A DNA stretch of 32,348 bases from Candidatus Levilactobacillus faecigallinarum (GTDB lineage Bacteria; Bacillota; Bacilli; Lactobacillales; Lactobacillaceae): positions 1 to 32,348 of the forward strand of contig DXGJ01000025.1 in NCBI GenBank assembly GCA_019113985.1, given 5' to 3'. Under the pieces are notes generated by a model. The model saw only the letters and a program-made list of their open reading frames with translations, made no database searches and was not told the DNA's origin. Positions within the stretch are counted from its first letter, which is position 1; the number at the start of each line of letters is the position of its first letter. Made by a program: the position numbers and the translations under genes. Of this stretch, positions 14,950 through 24,974 are shown one piece after another.

Positions 14950-16332
14950 TTAGAAAATCAGAACGGGCGTACCAACTTTGACATTGGCGTAGACTGCCGC
15001 AATCTTAGAAGGTGGTGTGTTGACACAGCCGTGAGACCCGTGCTTCTTGTACCAGGTACCGCCGTACTGCGGTTGCCAGGAAGAGTCGTGAATCCCAACC
15101 CCGGTATCGTCGACCGGCATCCAGTACTTCACCTTAGAAGCGTAGCTGGACCCGTTATCGTTCTTTCCACGCAGGGTGGTATTCCGTTGCTTGCTCCAGA
15201 TGACCCAGACCCCACTGGGTGTGTGGTGGGCCGTGGTTGGCAATCCGGTCACGACATCGGTCGAAACGACGACTTTTCCGTTCTTATAGACCCACATGTG
15301 TTGGTTGGTCTTATCAACCTCGACGTATGAGTTGCCGATGTCGGTACCGTTTTTGTGGTAGCCGCTGCCTTGAATAACCGGTGTCCGGGTCATCCCGTTA
15401 CCCGCGAGGACCCGTTTGCTTAACGCGGGGGTTTCACTGGTGACCTTGATACTCCAGCCATACAGGCCGGCTGGCACCTTGACCGTGCCACGCTTGGTGG
15501 ACTTGAAGGTCCGCGTCTTGTAAATGGTCCCATACTTATGGCTTAACTTGGTCAGGTAAGTCTTGACCAACTTCTGGTTGGTGGTCAGCTTGCCGTTCTT
15601 CAGGGTCAGCCAACTTGCAACCGTCTTGTCTGGAATCGTAATGGTGTGCCCACTTAACTTGTAGGTGTAAGCCTTGTTGGTAATGGTCTTCGCCTTTGCC
15701 AGTGCGGACTTGAAGGTCGTACTGGTCGTGGTGACTTTGGGTGCCAGGTAATCGTTCGAGACATCGACCGTGGTCTTGCCCTGTTCGATGGCCTTAGTGA
15801 TTGACGCGGCGACCTTGGTCGCGTCGAGTTGATTCCCTTGCTTTTCCTTGGTCGTGACGTAGTGCCCGTCTTGGTAGGTGAAGGACGCGTCCTTCGATGC
15901 GGTCCGCGTCTTATTCGCCTTGGTCACAATCTGCTTGGCGTAGGCCTGAACACTTTGCTGGTTCTTACTACTGGTGCTTAGCTTGATGGTGTCTGCGGTG
16001 GCCGTAGTCAGATGCATTGGCCAGCTCCAAGCGTTCTGCTGGGCAATGGCCTGCTTCAGTGAGGCGACCGAGGTAATCTTAAGGTTGGCTTCCTGCGGTT
16101 TGAAGGTGCTGACCGTTTGGTTACCATCCTGTAAGGTCAGGGTGTGCATCGCTGATTTGAGCTTGGTTGCCGCTTCTTGCGCCGTGTTACCACCGACGTT
16201 AACGCCGGCAATCTGGGTGTCGTTGAAGAAAACCTTGGCGGCTGAGTAGTGCATGGCTTGGCCAACGTAAAGGGCGCCAACCGCGACACAGGCGGTGACC
16301 AAGCCAATTACGAGTGCTTTGCGTTTTTTCAT
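14950..16332 (-). CDS. L,D-transpeptidase (YkuD domain) with peptidoglycan-binding domains
   Basis: 460 residues. An N-terminal signal anchor (about 5-27, VIGLVTACVAVGALYVG) places the rest outside the membrane. The middle region contains two repeats of the PG_binding_4 type rich in Lys and Thr. The C-terminal YkuD domain has H415 (IHDSSW) and the SHGC motif with S433, H434, G435 and catalytic Cys436. L,D-transpeptidases make 3-3 cross-links or attach other molecules to the stem peptide; many lactobacilli end their stems in D-Lac, so the true acceptor is open. The start has GGGAGG nine bases upstream. Confidence 0.93.
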   Translation of the reverse strand: MKKRKALVIGLVTACVAVGALYVGQAMHYSAAKVFFNDTQIAGVNVGGNTAQEAATKLKSAMHTLTLQDGNQTVSTFKPQEANLKITSVASLKQAIAQQNAWSWPMHLTTATADTIKLSTSSKNQQSVQAYAKQIVTKANKTRTASKDASFTYQDGHYVTTKEKQGNQLDATKVAASITKAIEQGKTTVDVSNDYLAPKVTTTSTTFKSALAKAKTITNKAYTYKLSGHTITIPDKTVASWLTLKNGKLTTNQKLVKTYLTKLSHKYGTIYKTRTFKSTKRGTVKVPAGLYGWSIKVTSETPALSKRVLAGNGMTRTPVIQGSGYHKNGTDIGNSYVEVDKTNQHMWVYKNGKVVVSTDVVTGLPTTAHHTPSGVWVIWSKQRNTTLRGKNDNGSSYASKVKYWMPVDDTGVGIHDSSWQPQYGGTWYKKHGSHGCVNTPPSKIAAVYANVKVGTPVLIF

Positions 16333-16698
16333 GATGATGAAGCCTCCCTAAGAAATAGCCAGTGGAGGAAAAGTCGTCGTCCTTAACTATCACCGACATC
16401 ATACCCTCAGATTACTTCAAATAGCCTTAAATAACAATTCAAATGCAATTTATGCGAGGGCTTCCATCGTTGACTGAATCAGCTTCCGAATGGCTCGGAA
16501 AAACTTGATCCAAACGCTAACGACTCCCGCCGGTTACTCCGAAACCGGCAACTGGGATAAGAACGGACGACCAGAACCAGCTGGCCGTAAAAATTCGATA
16601 AACAGCAAAAATTAATCAGTTATCGATAAATTCTACTCATTAAGCATAACAGGGACGCGGTTAAATGCAAGGTAACTTTTCGATTGACGACCAACCAA
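16333..16698. other. 366-base gap between L,D-transpeptidase and ldh terminator
   Basis: No credible gene is seen. It must hold the leftward promoter of the L,D-transpeptidase gene; a minus-strand TATGAT lies at 16403-16398 without a matching -35. A 7-bp hairpin (GCCGGTT...AACCGGC, about 16532-16552) and a perfect palindrome TTATCGATAA (about 16620-16629) are present, with no clear role. Confidence 0.5.
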
Positions 16699-16731
16699 AT
16701 AAAAAGGCCACCGACGTTTGCCGGTGACCTT
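16699..16731 (-). terminator. Terminator of ldh
   Basis: AAGGCCACCG (16704-16713) pairs with CGGTGACCTT (16722-16731), one wobble pair. Read leftward it ends in TTTTTATT. Confidence 0.9.
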
Positions 16732-16746
16732 CACGAAACAGTTATG

Positions 16747-17715
<969 letters not shown>

Positions 17716-17748
17716 CTAGTAATTATTGACATCTAGGTACGCGGTACA

Positions 17749-17773
17749 ATTATACCCATCCGCAAGTATACCA
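17749..17773 (-). promoter_or_regulatory. Two candidate -10 elements for ldh
   Basis: On the minus strand TGGTATACT (17773-17765) is an extended -10 and TATAAT (17754-17749) is a perfect -10. Neither has a clear -35, so which is used is open. Confidence 0.5.
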
Positions 17774-17873
17774 TGAGAGTTCTCAAATGAGCACGCTTTC
17801 CGTCCCGTATTTGTGAAAAAAATCCCTAAACGGTGACCCCAGAAGGTTCGTTCGTGAAGTTCAGGGGGGACTA

Positions 17874-17882
17874 TGCTATACT
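17874..17882 (+). promoter_or_regulatory. Extended -10 promoter of pth
   Basis: TGcTATACT. Transcription from about 17889 would give a leader of about 118 bases that contains the hairpin at 17923-17951. Confidence 0.5.
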
Positions 17883-17922
17883 GTTGACAGTTGACTAGCA
17901 ACGGTTTAAGGCGTAATCAGCC

Positions 17923-17956
17923 AGCTGAACGGGGGCGTTTCCTGTTCAGCTATTTT
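17923..17956 (+). terminator. Terminator-like hairpin in the pth leader
   Basis: An 11-base-pair stem (17923-17933 with 17941-17951, one G-U pair, seven-base loop) is followed by ATTTTG. It lies between the promoter at 17874 and pth, so it could attenuate transcription or end a small RNA of about 65 bases. The T-run is short. Confidence 0.55.
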
Positions 17957-18006
17957 GCATCTCACCTGAAAATAACCTAACTGTATAAGGGAGTTTTATT
18001 CGAATT

Positions 18007-18564
18007 ATGAAAATGATTGTTGGTTTAGGAAACATTGGTCCCCAGTACGACGGCACCCGGCATAACACCGGCTTCATGGTCGTCGATGCCTTTGCCCAGG
18101 CCCACCAATTACGATTGGACACGCGGAAGTTTGATGCCCGTTACGGTACCGGAATCGTCAACGGTGAAAAGGTCTTGGTGGTTAAGCCATTGACCTTCAT
18201 GAACGAATCAGGTCGGGCGGTGCACCCGCTGATGGACTACTTCAAAATTGACTTGGCCGACATCATCGTGGTGCACGATGACATGGACCTGCCATTGGGA
18301 CGCATCCGGCTCCGGAACCACGGGTCAGCTGGCGGTCACAATGGTATCAAGAGCATCATCGCCCATACTGGGAGCCAAGACTTTGCCCGGATTCGGGTCG
18401 GCATCGCCCATCCCCAACAACACACCGTGGTCGATTACGTGCTGGGTAAGTTCACCAAGGACCAGCAACCACTCTTCAACCAAGCCAGTGACCACGCGGT
18501 TGCGGCGTTAGATGATTGGATTGCCGGCACCGAGTTCCCCCAATTGATGAATCAGTATAACTAG
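18007..18564 (+). CDS. pth: Peptidyl-tRNA hydrolase
   Basis: 185 residues, typical. Catalytic H19 is in TRHNTGF; N66 (FMNESG), the Asp cluster at 91-94 (HDDMDLPLG) and N112 (GGHNGIKSI) are all in place. The enzyme frees tRNA from peptidyl-tRNA that has dropped off the ribosome. Pth is followed by mfd, as in Bacillus. The ribosome site AGGGAG (17988-17993) is 13 bases before the ATG, longer than usual. Confidence 0.97.
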   Translation: MKMIVGLGNIGPQYDGTRHNTGFMVVDAFAQAHQLRLDTRKFDARYGTGIVNGEKVLVVKPLTFMNESGRAVHPLMDYFKIDLADIIVVHDDMDLPLGRIRLRNHGSAGGHNGIKSIIAHTGSQDFARIRVGIAHPQQHTVVDYVLGKFTKDQQPLFNQASDHAVAALDDWIAGTEFPQLMNQYN

Positions 18565-18622
18565 GTTGTTTGCCAAAATTTTGTCAAGAATTAACGGACA
18601 TATAACTGAACAAAGTCGTCTT

Positions 18623-18647
18623 GCCCCGCTGACCACGTCAACGGGGC
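18623..18647 (+). other. Hairpin between pth and mfd
   Basis: GCCCCG-c-TGAC pairs with GTCA-a-CGGGGC around a CAC loop. No T-run follows, so it is not a clear terminator. The gap (18565-18703) also holds two copies of CAAGAATTA about 75 bases apart (about 18584 and 18660) on either side of the hairpin. Confidence 0.5.
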
Positions 18648-18703
18648 CAAATGGCTAGACAAGAATTAGACGCTATGTGAGATTTAAGATAGGAAGTTAT
18701 CGT

Positions 18704-21700
18704 GTGAACTTAGAAGGATTTTTAACCCAAACAGCGCAATACACCACGATTCGCCAGTCTATCGCACCCGGTCAGCGACAATTGGTAACCGGGTTGAACG
18801 GCTCAGCTGAGGCCCTTTTGATTGCCAGCCTACTCCACGACCGGCAGCACTCAATCGTTTACGTGACCGATACCCTGTATCACGCGGGGCAGTTGGTCGA
18901 TGACCTGGCGAACCTTTTAACGGAAGATGAACTTTACGAGTTTCCGGTGGAAGAGCTCTTGGCGGCGGAGGTCGCAACCAGCTCACCGGAATACCGTGCG
19001 GATCGGATCGATGCCTTACGGGCGTTACAGAGTGACCACCCGGTCGTGGTCGTGACGGCCTTGTCCGGATTACGGCGGTTCCTGCCGTCACCGGATAATT
19101 TTGCCGCGGCCCGCTTTCAGGTGAAGGTCGGCGGTGATTATGACCTCGAGGACCTGCAGAAACGGCTATTTGCCATGGGGTACGCTCACCAGAAATTGGT
19201 CGCGGGCCCTGGCGACTTTGCCGTGCGGGGGTCCATCGTGGACGTTTATCCCTTGGCCGCAGACTATCCGGTGCGGATCGACTTCTTCGACACGGAGGTC
19301 GACTCCCTGCGGTACTTTGATCCGGCAACCCAGCGGAGCATCGAAAACACGCAAGAAATTGAGATCTTACCGGCGACGGACTTTATCTTGACGGCCGCCG
19401 AGCGGACGGCCGGTGCCGATGCACTGACGGCCGAGTTGCAGCAGCAAGCGCAGACCCTTAAGGCCGAGAATGCTGAAACCTTAACCAACCAGGTTCAACC
19501 CTTGATTGATGGGTTGCGGAAGGGGTCAGTCGATCCACAGCTGATGGAGTTTGCCGACTATTTATTCCCCGACCACCATCAAATCCTGGACTACCTTCCC
19601 CAGGACGGGGTCGCGTTGTTCGGTGACTACGCCCGGTTACAGGATGGCGAGCGGCAGTTACTAGAGGATGAGGCCAATTGGGCGACCGATAAGCTGACCC
19701 ACCATCAGATATTTGCCAAACAGACCTTTGGTGGTGAGCTGCGGCCAATCGTTCGGGATGACCCGCACGCTCAGTTGATGCTGTCCCTGTTCCAAAAGGG
19801 GATGGGCAATTTGCGGTTTGCGGCCGTAACCAACATTACGACCCGGGCGATGCAACAATTCTTTAGTCAGCTCCCCGTGATGAAGACTGAAATCGACCGC
19901 TGGCATAAGCAGAATCAAACGGTGGTTCTACTGGTTCAGGATGAAGAACGGTTGGCGAAGATTGAGAAGACACTAGATGACTTTGAAATCAAGGCGGTTC
20001 TGACCAAGCGTGAAAACATTCAACCGGGATTGACCCAGTTGGTGCCGGAACGACTCCAAACCGGATTTGAGCTGCCAGAGGCGAACCTGGTGGTCATCAC
20101 CGAAGCCGAGATGTTCCAGAAGGTTACCAAGAAACGGCCTCGTCGCCAGAGTATGGCCAACGCGGAGCGCTTGAAAAGCTACACGGACCTGAAGCCCGGT
20201 GATTACGTGGTCCACGTTAATCATGGGATTGGGAAGTTTATCGGGATGCAGACCCTGACGGTTGATGGTGTTCACCAGGACTACATGACCATCGATTACC
20301 AGGACAACGCGCAGTTGTTCATTCCGGTCACGCAATTGAACTTGATTCAAAAGTACGTGTCCTCCGAAGACAAAAAGCCCCGGATCAACAAGCTGGGCGG
20401 TTCGGAGTGGGCTAAGACCAAGAGCAAGGTCGCGGCGAAGATTGAAGACATTGCCGATGAGTTGGTCGACCTTTATGCCAAGCGGGCAGCCGAGAAGGGC
20501 TACGCCTTTCCGGCTGACGATAGCTTACAAGATGACTTCGACAACAACTTCCCGTACGCTGAGACGCCGGACCAATTACGGTCGATCGACGAGGTGAAGC
20601 ACGACATGGAGAAGGCCCGGCCGATGGACCGACTCTTGGTCGGCGACGTGGGTTATGGGAAAACAGAAGTGGCTTTGCGGGCGGCTTTTAAGGCGGTCGA
20701 GGCGGGCAAACAGGTGGCCTTCTTAGTCCCAACCACTATTTTGGCCCAACAACACTACGACACCATGGTTAATCGGTTCGAGGGCTACCCCATCAACGTC
20801 GAGATGTTCTCGCGGTTCCGGACCACGAAGCAGATTCACCAGTCGATTAAGGATCTCGAGGCGGGTAAGCTGGATATCGTGGTCGGGACTCACCGATTGT
20901 TATCCAAGGACGTGAAGTTCAAGAACTTGGGCCTGGTTCTGGTCGACGAAGAACAACGATTTGGCGTGAAGCATAAGGAACGTTTGAAACAATTAAAGGC
21001 TAACGTCGATGTGTTGACGCTGACGGCTACGCCGATTCCCCGAACGCTCCACATGTCGATGCTGGGAGTTCGGGATCTGTCGGTGATTGAGACGCCACCG
21101 GCGAACCGTTTCCCGATTCAGACCTACGTGATGGAACAGAACGCGGGAGCCATTCAGGACGGGATTCGGCGGGAGATGCAACGGGGCGGTCAGGTCTTTT
21201 ACCTGCATAATCGGGTGGATGACATCGAGAAGACCGTCAGTCAGCTGCAGGCCCTGGTGCCCGAGGCCCAGATTGGCTACATTCATGGTCAGATGACCGA
21301 GGCGCAGCTTGAAGGGGTCTTGTTCGACTTCTTACGCGGCGAGTATGATGTGTTGGTTACGACGACCATCATCGAAACTGGGATCGATATCCCCAATGCC
21401 AACACGTTGTTCGTGGAAAATGCCGACCGGATGGGCCTCTCGCAACTTTACCAGTTGCGGGGACGCATCGGTCGAAGCAACCGGGTTGCGTACGCGTACT
21501 TCACTTACCAGCCGAACAAGGTCCTGACCGAAGTTAGCGAGAAGCGGCTAGAAGCCATCAAGGACTTCACCGAACTGGGGTCGGGTTTCAAGATTGCCAT
21601 GCGTGACCTCTCGATTCGGGGGGCCGGCAACCTGCTCGGAAAGCAACAACACGGGTTCATCAACTCTGTGGGGTACGACTTGTACACCCAGATGTTGACG

Positions 21701-22222
21701 GATGCGGTGGCCAAGAAGCGGGGGCATAAGGCCCAGGCCAAGACGGATACGACCATTGAGTTGGGCGTTGAGGCCTACCTTCCTAGCGATTACATTGAAG
21801 ACGAACAGCAGAAGATTGAGATGTACAAGCGGATTCGGCAGCTGGAGAGTGACGACGAAGTCAGTGAGATTCAGGATGACCTGGTTGACCGGTTTGGCGA
21901 GTACCCCGCTTCCGTGAGTCAGTTACTGACGATTGGCCAATTGAAGTTGGCGGCGGACCTGGCGTTGATCGATAAGATTCGCCGGGTTAACGGGGACGTT
22001 TTTGTAACGGTCTCGAAGCAGGGGACGAACATCTTAGGCGGTGAGGACGTCTTTAAGGCGTTGGCGGCGACTAAGCTTAAGGCGACGGTCACGGTCAACG
22101 ACGACCGACTGCACATCAAGCTGGTCATCCAGCCGAACATGACGCAGGACGATTGGCTACCCCAGGTTCAGCAATTCATTGCCGCTTTGCGAGACATCGT
22201 AGTCAAGACTACGGCCCCATAG
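18704..22222 (+). CDS. mfd: Transcription-repair coupling factor
   Basis: 1172 residues from GTG 18704, which has AGGAAG (18691-18696) seven bases upstream; an earlier in-frame GTG at 18677 has none. Domains in order: UvrB-like N-terminal domain, RNA-polymerase-interacting CarD-like domain near residue 500 (VNHGIGKFIG), then a RecG-like SF2 translocase with Walker A GDVGYGKTEVA near 645, DEEQRFGVKHKERLK near 745 and LRGRIGRSNR, and a C-terminal regulatory domain. Mfd removes stalled RNA polymerase and recruits nucleotide excision repair. The length matches the family. No terminator follows, so it probably reads on into the flippase gene. Confidence 0.96.
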   Translation: MNLEGFLTQTAQYTTIRQSIAPGQRQLVTGLNGSAEALLIASLLHDRQHSIVYVTDTLYHAGQLVDDLANLLTEDELYEFPVEELLAAEVATSSPEYRADRIDALRALQSDHPVVVVTALSGLRRFLPSPDNFAAARFQVKVGGDYDLEDLQKRLFAMGYAHQKLVAGPGDFAVRGSIVDVYPLAADYPVRIDFFDTEVDSLRYFDPATQRSIENTQEIEILPATDFILTAAERTAGADALTAELQQQAQTLKAENAETLTNQVQPLIDGLRKGSVDPQLMEFADYLFPDHHQILDYLPQDGVALFGDYARLQDGERQLLEDEANWATDKLTHHQIFAKQTFGGELRPIVRDDPHAQLMLSLFQKGMGNLRFAAVTNITTRAMQQFFSQLPVMKTEIDRWHKQNQTVVLLVQDEERLAKIEKTLDDFEIKAVLTKRENIQPGLTQLVPERLQTGFELPEANLVVITEAEMFQKVTKKRPRRQSMANAERLKSYTDLKPGDYVVHVNHGIGKFIGMQTLTVDGVHQDYMTIDYQDNAQLFIPVTQLNLIQKYVSSEDKKPRINKLGGSEWAKTKSKVAAKIEDIADELVDLYAKRAAEKGYAFPADDSLQDDFDNNFPYAETPDQLRSIDEVKHDMEKARPMDRLLVGDVGYGKTEVALRAAFKAVEAGKQVAFLVPTTILAQQHYDTMVNRFEGYPINVEMFSRFRTTKQIHQSIKDLEAGKLDIVVGTHRLLSKDVKFKNLGLVLVDEEQRFGVKHKERLKQLKANVDVLTLTATPIPRTLHMSMLGVRDLSVIETPPANRFPIQTYVMEQNAGAIQDGIRREMQRGGQVFYLHNRVDDIEKTVSQLQALVPEAQIGYIHGQMTEAQLEGVLFDFLRGEYDVLVTTTIIETGIDIPNANTLFVENADRMGLSQLYQLRGRIGRSNRVAYAYFTYQPNKVLTEVSEKRLEAIKDFTELGSGFKIAMRDLSIRGAGNLLGKQQHGFINSVGYDLYTQMLTDAVAKKRGHKAQAKTDTTIELGVEAYLPSDYIEDEQQKIEMYKRIRQLESDDEVSEIQDDLVDRFGEYPASVSQLLTIGQLKLAADLALIDKIRRVNGDVFVTVSKQGTNILGGEDVFKALAATKLKATVTVNDDRLHIKLVIQPNMTQDDWLPQVQQFIAALRDIVVKTTAP

Positions 22223-22327
22223 GTGACGGCGGACTAGGCGGTAAGTCGTGAAGATTTCCTTAATATCTGGTAAAAGTGTGCTATTTTGCGGCGAAACTTT
22301 ATACAATTTAGGCTTGATTAGCGATGA

Positions 22328-22346
22328 ACCGAGTTTTTGACTCGGT
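22328..22346 (+). other. Hairpin upstream of the flippase gene
   Basis: ACCGAGT (22328-22334), loop TTTTG, ACTCGGT (22340-22346). The 212-base gap between mfd and the flippase gene holds only this and a weak TACAAT (22302-22307) without a -35; no gene is seen. Confidence 0.4.
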
Positions 22347-22434
22347 GAACAAGTCATTCGGGTCGCGTCAGAGTCGGTCTAAAAAACGAGATAGGCTATT
22401 TTGATGTGAGTCGAAAAGGTAAAGGAGGAAGCCC

Positions 22435-24015
22435 ATGGGCCACCAAAACGTTAATACCACGCTCCGGGGGGCCTTGATTCTCTCAGTTGCCGCGTTTGTT
22501 GCCAAACTCTTGAGTGCGGTTTACCGGGTCCCCTTTCAGAACCTGGTGGGGAATACCGGCTTCTACGTGTACCAACAGGTCTATCCCATTTATGGCATCG
22601 GAATGACGTTCGCCCTCAGTGGGCTACCGGTTTTCATCTCAAAGTTGATTGCCGATGCGCCGGACCTGCCGACACAGCAACGTGTCGCCCGTCAGGTCTA
22701 CCAGTGGACCTGGGGGCTGGCCCTCCTGATCTTCATGGGGCTGATGTGGGGCGCGCCCTGGATTGCACAGGGGATGGGCGACCGGCAACTGACCCCGTTG
22801 ATTCGTATGGTGGCGGTCATGTTTTTACTCATGCCGGACCTTTCGGTAAACCGTGGGTACCATCAGGGACGTTTTCAGATGTTGCCGACCGCGCGTTCTC
22901 AAGTGGTCGAGCAGACCGTCCGGGTCGTGGTCATTCTGGTGATTGCGGTTCTAGCAACGCAGCAACAGTGGTCGGTCTATCGCATGGGAACTTGGGCGCT
23001 CAGTAGTGGCGCCATTGCCGCCGTTGCTGCATGGCTAGTCTTGCCCCGGTGGCGTACGGCGACCACCTCGCCGGGAACACCGGTGCCTCACGTGGGTCGG
23101 CGCCTGTTGATTGAAGGGGGAACGCTCTGCCTCCTAACGGCGATGATGGTGTTGCTCCAACTGGTCGACTCCTTCACCGTAAAGAACGGGTTAGTTGCTG
23201 ATGGGATGGCCGATCTGGCCGCGAAGGACCTTAAAGGGGTCTACGACCGGGCACAGCCGTTGGTTCAGCTGGGATTAGTGGTGGCTGTCGCGTTTGCGAC
23301 GTCCCTGCTACCGGCGTTAACGGCGGCCCAGCAACAGGGACGCCCCCGAGCATTTAAGCGGCTGACGACCACCATGATGCGAATTGCCCTGGTGATTGCG
23401 ACTGCCGCCACGGCGGGACTGATCAGCCTGATGCCGTGGATCGACCGACTCCTCTTTGGGAACACCCAGGGAACGGGGATGCTGGCGGTGTATATGTTGA
23501 GTATCATCCTGGCCACCTTGATTCAAACGTATAATAGTGTCTTACAGAGTCAGGACCAGTACCGGCTAACAGTCCTGGCCTTAGGAATCGGCCTATTGGT
23601 CAAGGCAGTTTTGAACCAATGGGCGGTCAAGACGTACGGGGGACTTGGGGCCAGCTGGTTAACGGTCCTGAGCCTGCTGGTCATGTTTTTACTGATTTGG
23701 TACGGGTCGACCCCGACCCTGCGCACGGGCATCTGGACGTCCCTGTTTTTAGGGAAGTTGCTGGTCTGTGTCCTGGTCATGATTGGCGGGGTGAACGTCA
23801 CGGTGGTATGCTTAAGTCGTTGGTGGCCGGCCGTGATGACCGGACGTTTAGCGGCGGGGGGGCTGTTACTGGTGACGATTCCGGTCGGGGCCTTAATATT
23901 TATGGTCGTTGCCCTGGGCAGTCGACTGCTGACGGTCCGGGAGTGGTTGACCCTGCCCCACGCCGAACATCTCTTGCGATTTTGGCAAAAAATAGCACAA
24001 CACGGAGGAAAATAA
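22435..24015 (+). CDS. MOP-superfamily polysaccharide/lipid-intermediate flippase (SpoVB/YabM-like)
   Basis: 526 residues with about 12-14 hydrophobic helices. It begins [32 protein letters not shown] (key part [21 protein letters not shown]), the family's typical first helix and loop. AGGAGG (22423-22428) is six bases before ATG 22435. Relatives include SpoVB, MurJ and AmJ-like proteins, which flip undecaprenyl-linked saccharides, including lipid II. Its place between mfd and rqcP is where Bacillus has spoVB/yabM. Whether it flips lipid II or another wall polymer is open. The stop is one base before the rqcP start. Confidence 0.9.
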   Translation: MGHQNVNTTLRGALILSVAAFVAKLLSAVYRVPFQNLVGNTGFYVYQQVYPIYGIGMTFALSGLPVFISKLIADAPDLPTQQRVARQVYQWTWGLALLIFMGLMWGAPWIAQGMGDRQLTPLIRMVAVMFLLMPDLSVNRGYHQGRFQMLPTARSQVVEQTVRVVVILVIAVLATQQQWSVYRMGTWALSSGAIAAVAAWLVLPRWRTATTSPGTPVPHVGRRLLIEGGTLCLLTAMMVLLQLVDSFTVKNGLVADGMADLAAKDLKGVYDRAQPLVQLGLVVAVAFATSLLPALTAAQQQGRPRAFKRLTTTMMRIALVIATAATAGLISLMPWIDRLLFGNTQGTGMLAVYMLSIILATLIQTYNSVLQSQDQYRLTVLALGIGLLVKAVLNQWAVKTYGGLGASWLTVLSLLVMFLLIWYGSTPTLRTGIWTSLFLGKLLVCVLVMIGGVNVTVVCLSRWWPAVMTGRLAAGGLLLVTIPVGALIFMVVALGSRLLTVREWLTLPHAEHLLRFWQKIAQHGGK

Positions 24016-24016
24016 G

Positions 24017-24289
24017 ATGCGTTTAGACAAATTTTTAAAGGTTTCACGAATCATTAAGCGACGGTCAGTTGCTAAGGAAATTGCGGACAAGGGCCGGATC
24101 TTGATCAACGGGAAGGTTGCAAAGTCCTCGACGGACGTTGCAACCAACGACGAACTCGTCATTAAGTTTGGGAATAAAACGTTAACGGTCAAGGTGAATG
24201 CCCTGTTGGAAACGACCAAGAAGGAAGACGCCGAGAAGATGTATACGATTGTTAATGAAGAGTACGCGCAGGATTTTCGACAAGAATAA
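24017..24289 (+). CDS. rqcP: S4-domain ribosome quality-control protein RqcP
   Basis: 90 residues. The protein opens [21 protein letters not shown], the S4 RNA-binding signature, then [12 protein letters not shown], and ends in a helical acidic tail. RqcP (YabO, Hsp15-like) binds the 50S subunit with RqcH and helps add alanine tails to stalled chains. GGAGG (24004-24008) lies at the end of the flippase gene and the start is one base after the flippase stop, so translation is coupled. MazG, YabP and YabQ, present around this gene in Bacillus, are absent. Confidence 0.95.
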   Translation: MRLDKFLKVSRIIKRRSVAKEIADKGRILINGKVAKSSTDVATNDELVIKFGNKTLTVKVNALLETTKKEDAEKMYTIVNEEYAQDFRQE

Positions 24290-24342
24290 TATGACGAATG
24301 TTTTACATTGTGCTTAACGTGCTAGACGATTTCTGTTGAACT

Positions 24343-24351
24343 TGCTATACT
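24343..24351 (+). promoter_or_regulatory. Extended -10 promoter of divIC
   Basis: TGcTATACT, 41 bases before the divIC start. The -35 region (TAGACG, 24323-24328) is poor. Confidence 0.55.
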
Positions 24352-24391
24352 CAGGATAGAGAGTTTGGTCAAGTTTATGGGGGTGACTGGC

Positions 24392-24805
24392 ATGGCGGAA
24401 AAAGAACCGCGAATGGCAAAGGTTGAACGGCTAGAAAACGATTACACGCGGCAGTTAGATCGCCAACATGCGGCGGCAAACCACCATCATCAATGGTTGG
24501 GCAAACGCCGGATGCGGCGGGCTATTCGTATCGTGGCCTTTTTCGCCTTCTTTACCCTCATTCTGGGAGTTCAACTGGTGCGGACTAATGCGAGTCTCCA
24601 CCGGGCGAATCAACAAGTCGTGACCAGTAAGCAGGCCCTGGTGAAGACCAAGGCAACGAATGATAAGTTGAATTTACAAGTTAAGCAACTCAACAATCAA
24701 GATTACCTAGGTCAGTTGATTCGGTCGAAATATTACTATTCAAAGTCGAACGAGACGATTTACAGTCTGCCGGGCGATCATGCGAGTGATGTCACGGCAA
24801 AATAA
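24392..24805 (+). CDS. divIC: Septum formation initiator DivIC (FtsB-like)
   Basis: 137 residues from ATG 24392, with GGGGGTG (24379-24385) six bases upstream. A cytoplasmic N-terminus of about 45 residues rich in Arg and His is followed by one membrane helix (IVAFFAFFTLILGVQLV, about 46-65), then a coiled coil (about 68-105, KQALVKTKATNDKLNLQVKQ) and a short extracellular tail with YYYSKSNETIYSLP. This is the usual layout of DivIC, which joins FtsL and DivIB in the divisome. The gene is followed by a terminator. Confidence 0.93.
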   Translation: MAEKEPRMAKVERLENDYTRQLDRQHAAANHHHQWLGKRRMRRAIRIVAFFAFFTLILGVQLVRTNASLHRANQQVVTSKQALVKTKATNDKLNLQVKQLNNQDYLGQLIRSKYYYSKSNETIYSLPGDHASDVTAK

Positions 24806-24816
24806 CGTTAAGATGG

Positions 24817-24852
24817 GCTACCCAGCTGCATGTCAGATTGGGTAGCTTTTTT
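24817..24852 (+). terminator. Terminator of divIC
   Basis: GCTACCCA (24817-24824) pairs with TGGGTAGC (24839-24846), followed by TTTTTT. Confidence 0.9.
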
Positions 24853-24931
24853 GAAACTTTTTGCGTCAGGCGCGGTAAAAAGTTTCGGGATGTGCTTTTC
24901 ATGTTTTGGCGTATGGCATTGCAGGAAATTG

Positions 24932-24940
24932 TGTTATACT
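24932..24940 (+). promoter_or_regulatory. Extended -10 promoter of the S1-domain gene
   Basis: TGtTATACT, 34 bases before the ATG. No good -35 is present. Confidence 0.6.
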
Positions 24941-24974
24941 GAAAGCACTTATTTTAAGGAGGAACTTCTTGTTT

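Noticed and set aside
16663-16725. Short plus-strand frame of about 20 codons before the ldh terminator
   Set aside because: No ribosome site and it runs into the ldh terminator stem.
22324-22404. Short plus-strand frame (about 26 codons, MNRVFDSV...) upstream of the flippase gene
   Set aside because: No ribosome site, no terminator, and it overlaps a hairpin; likely chance.
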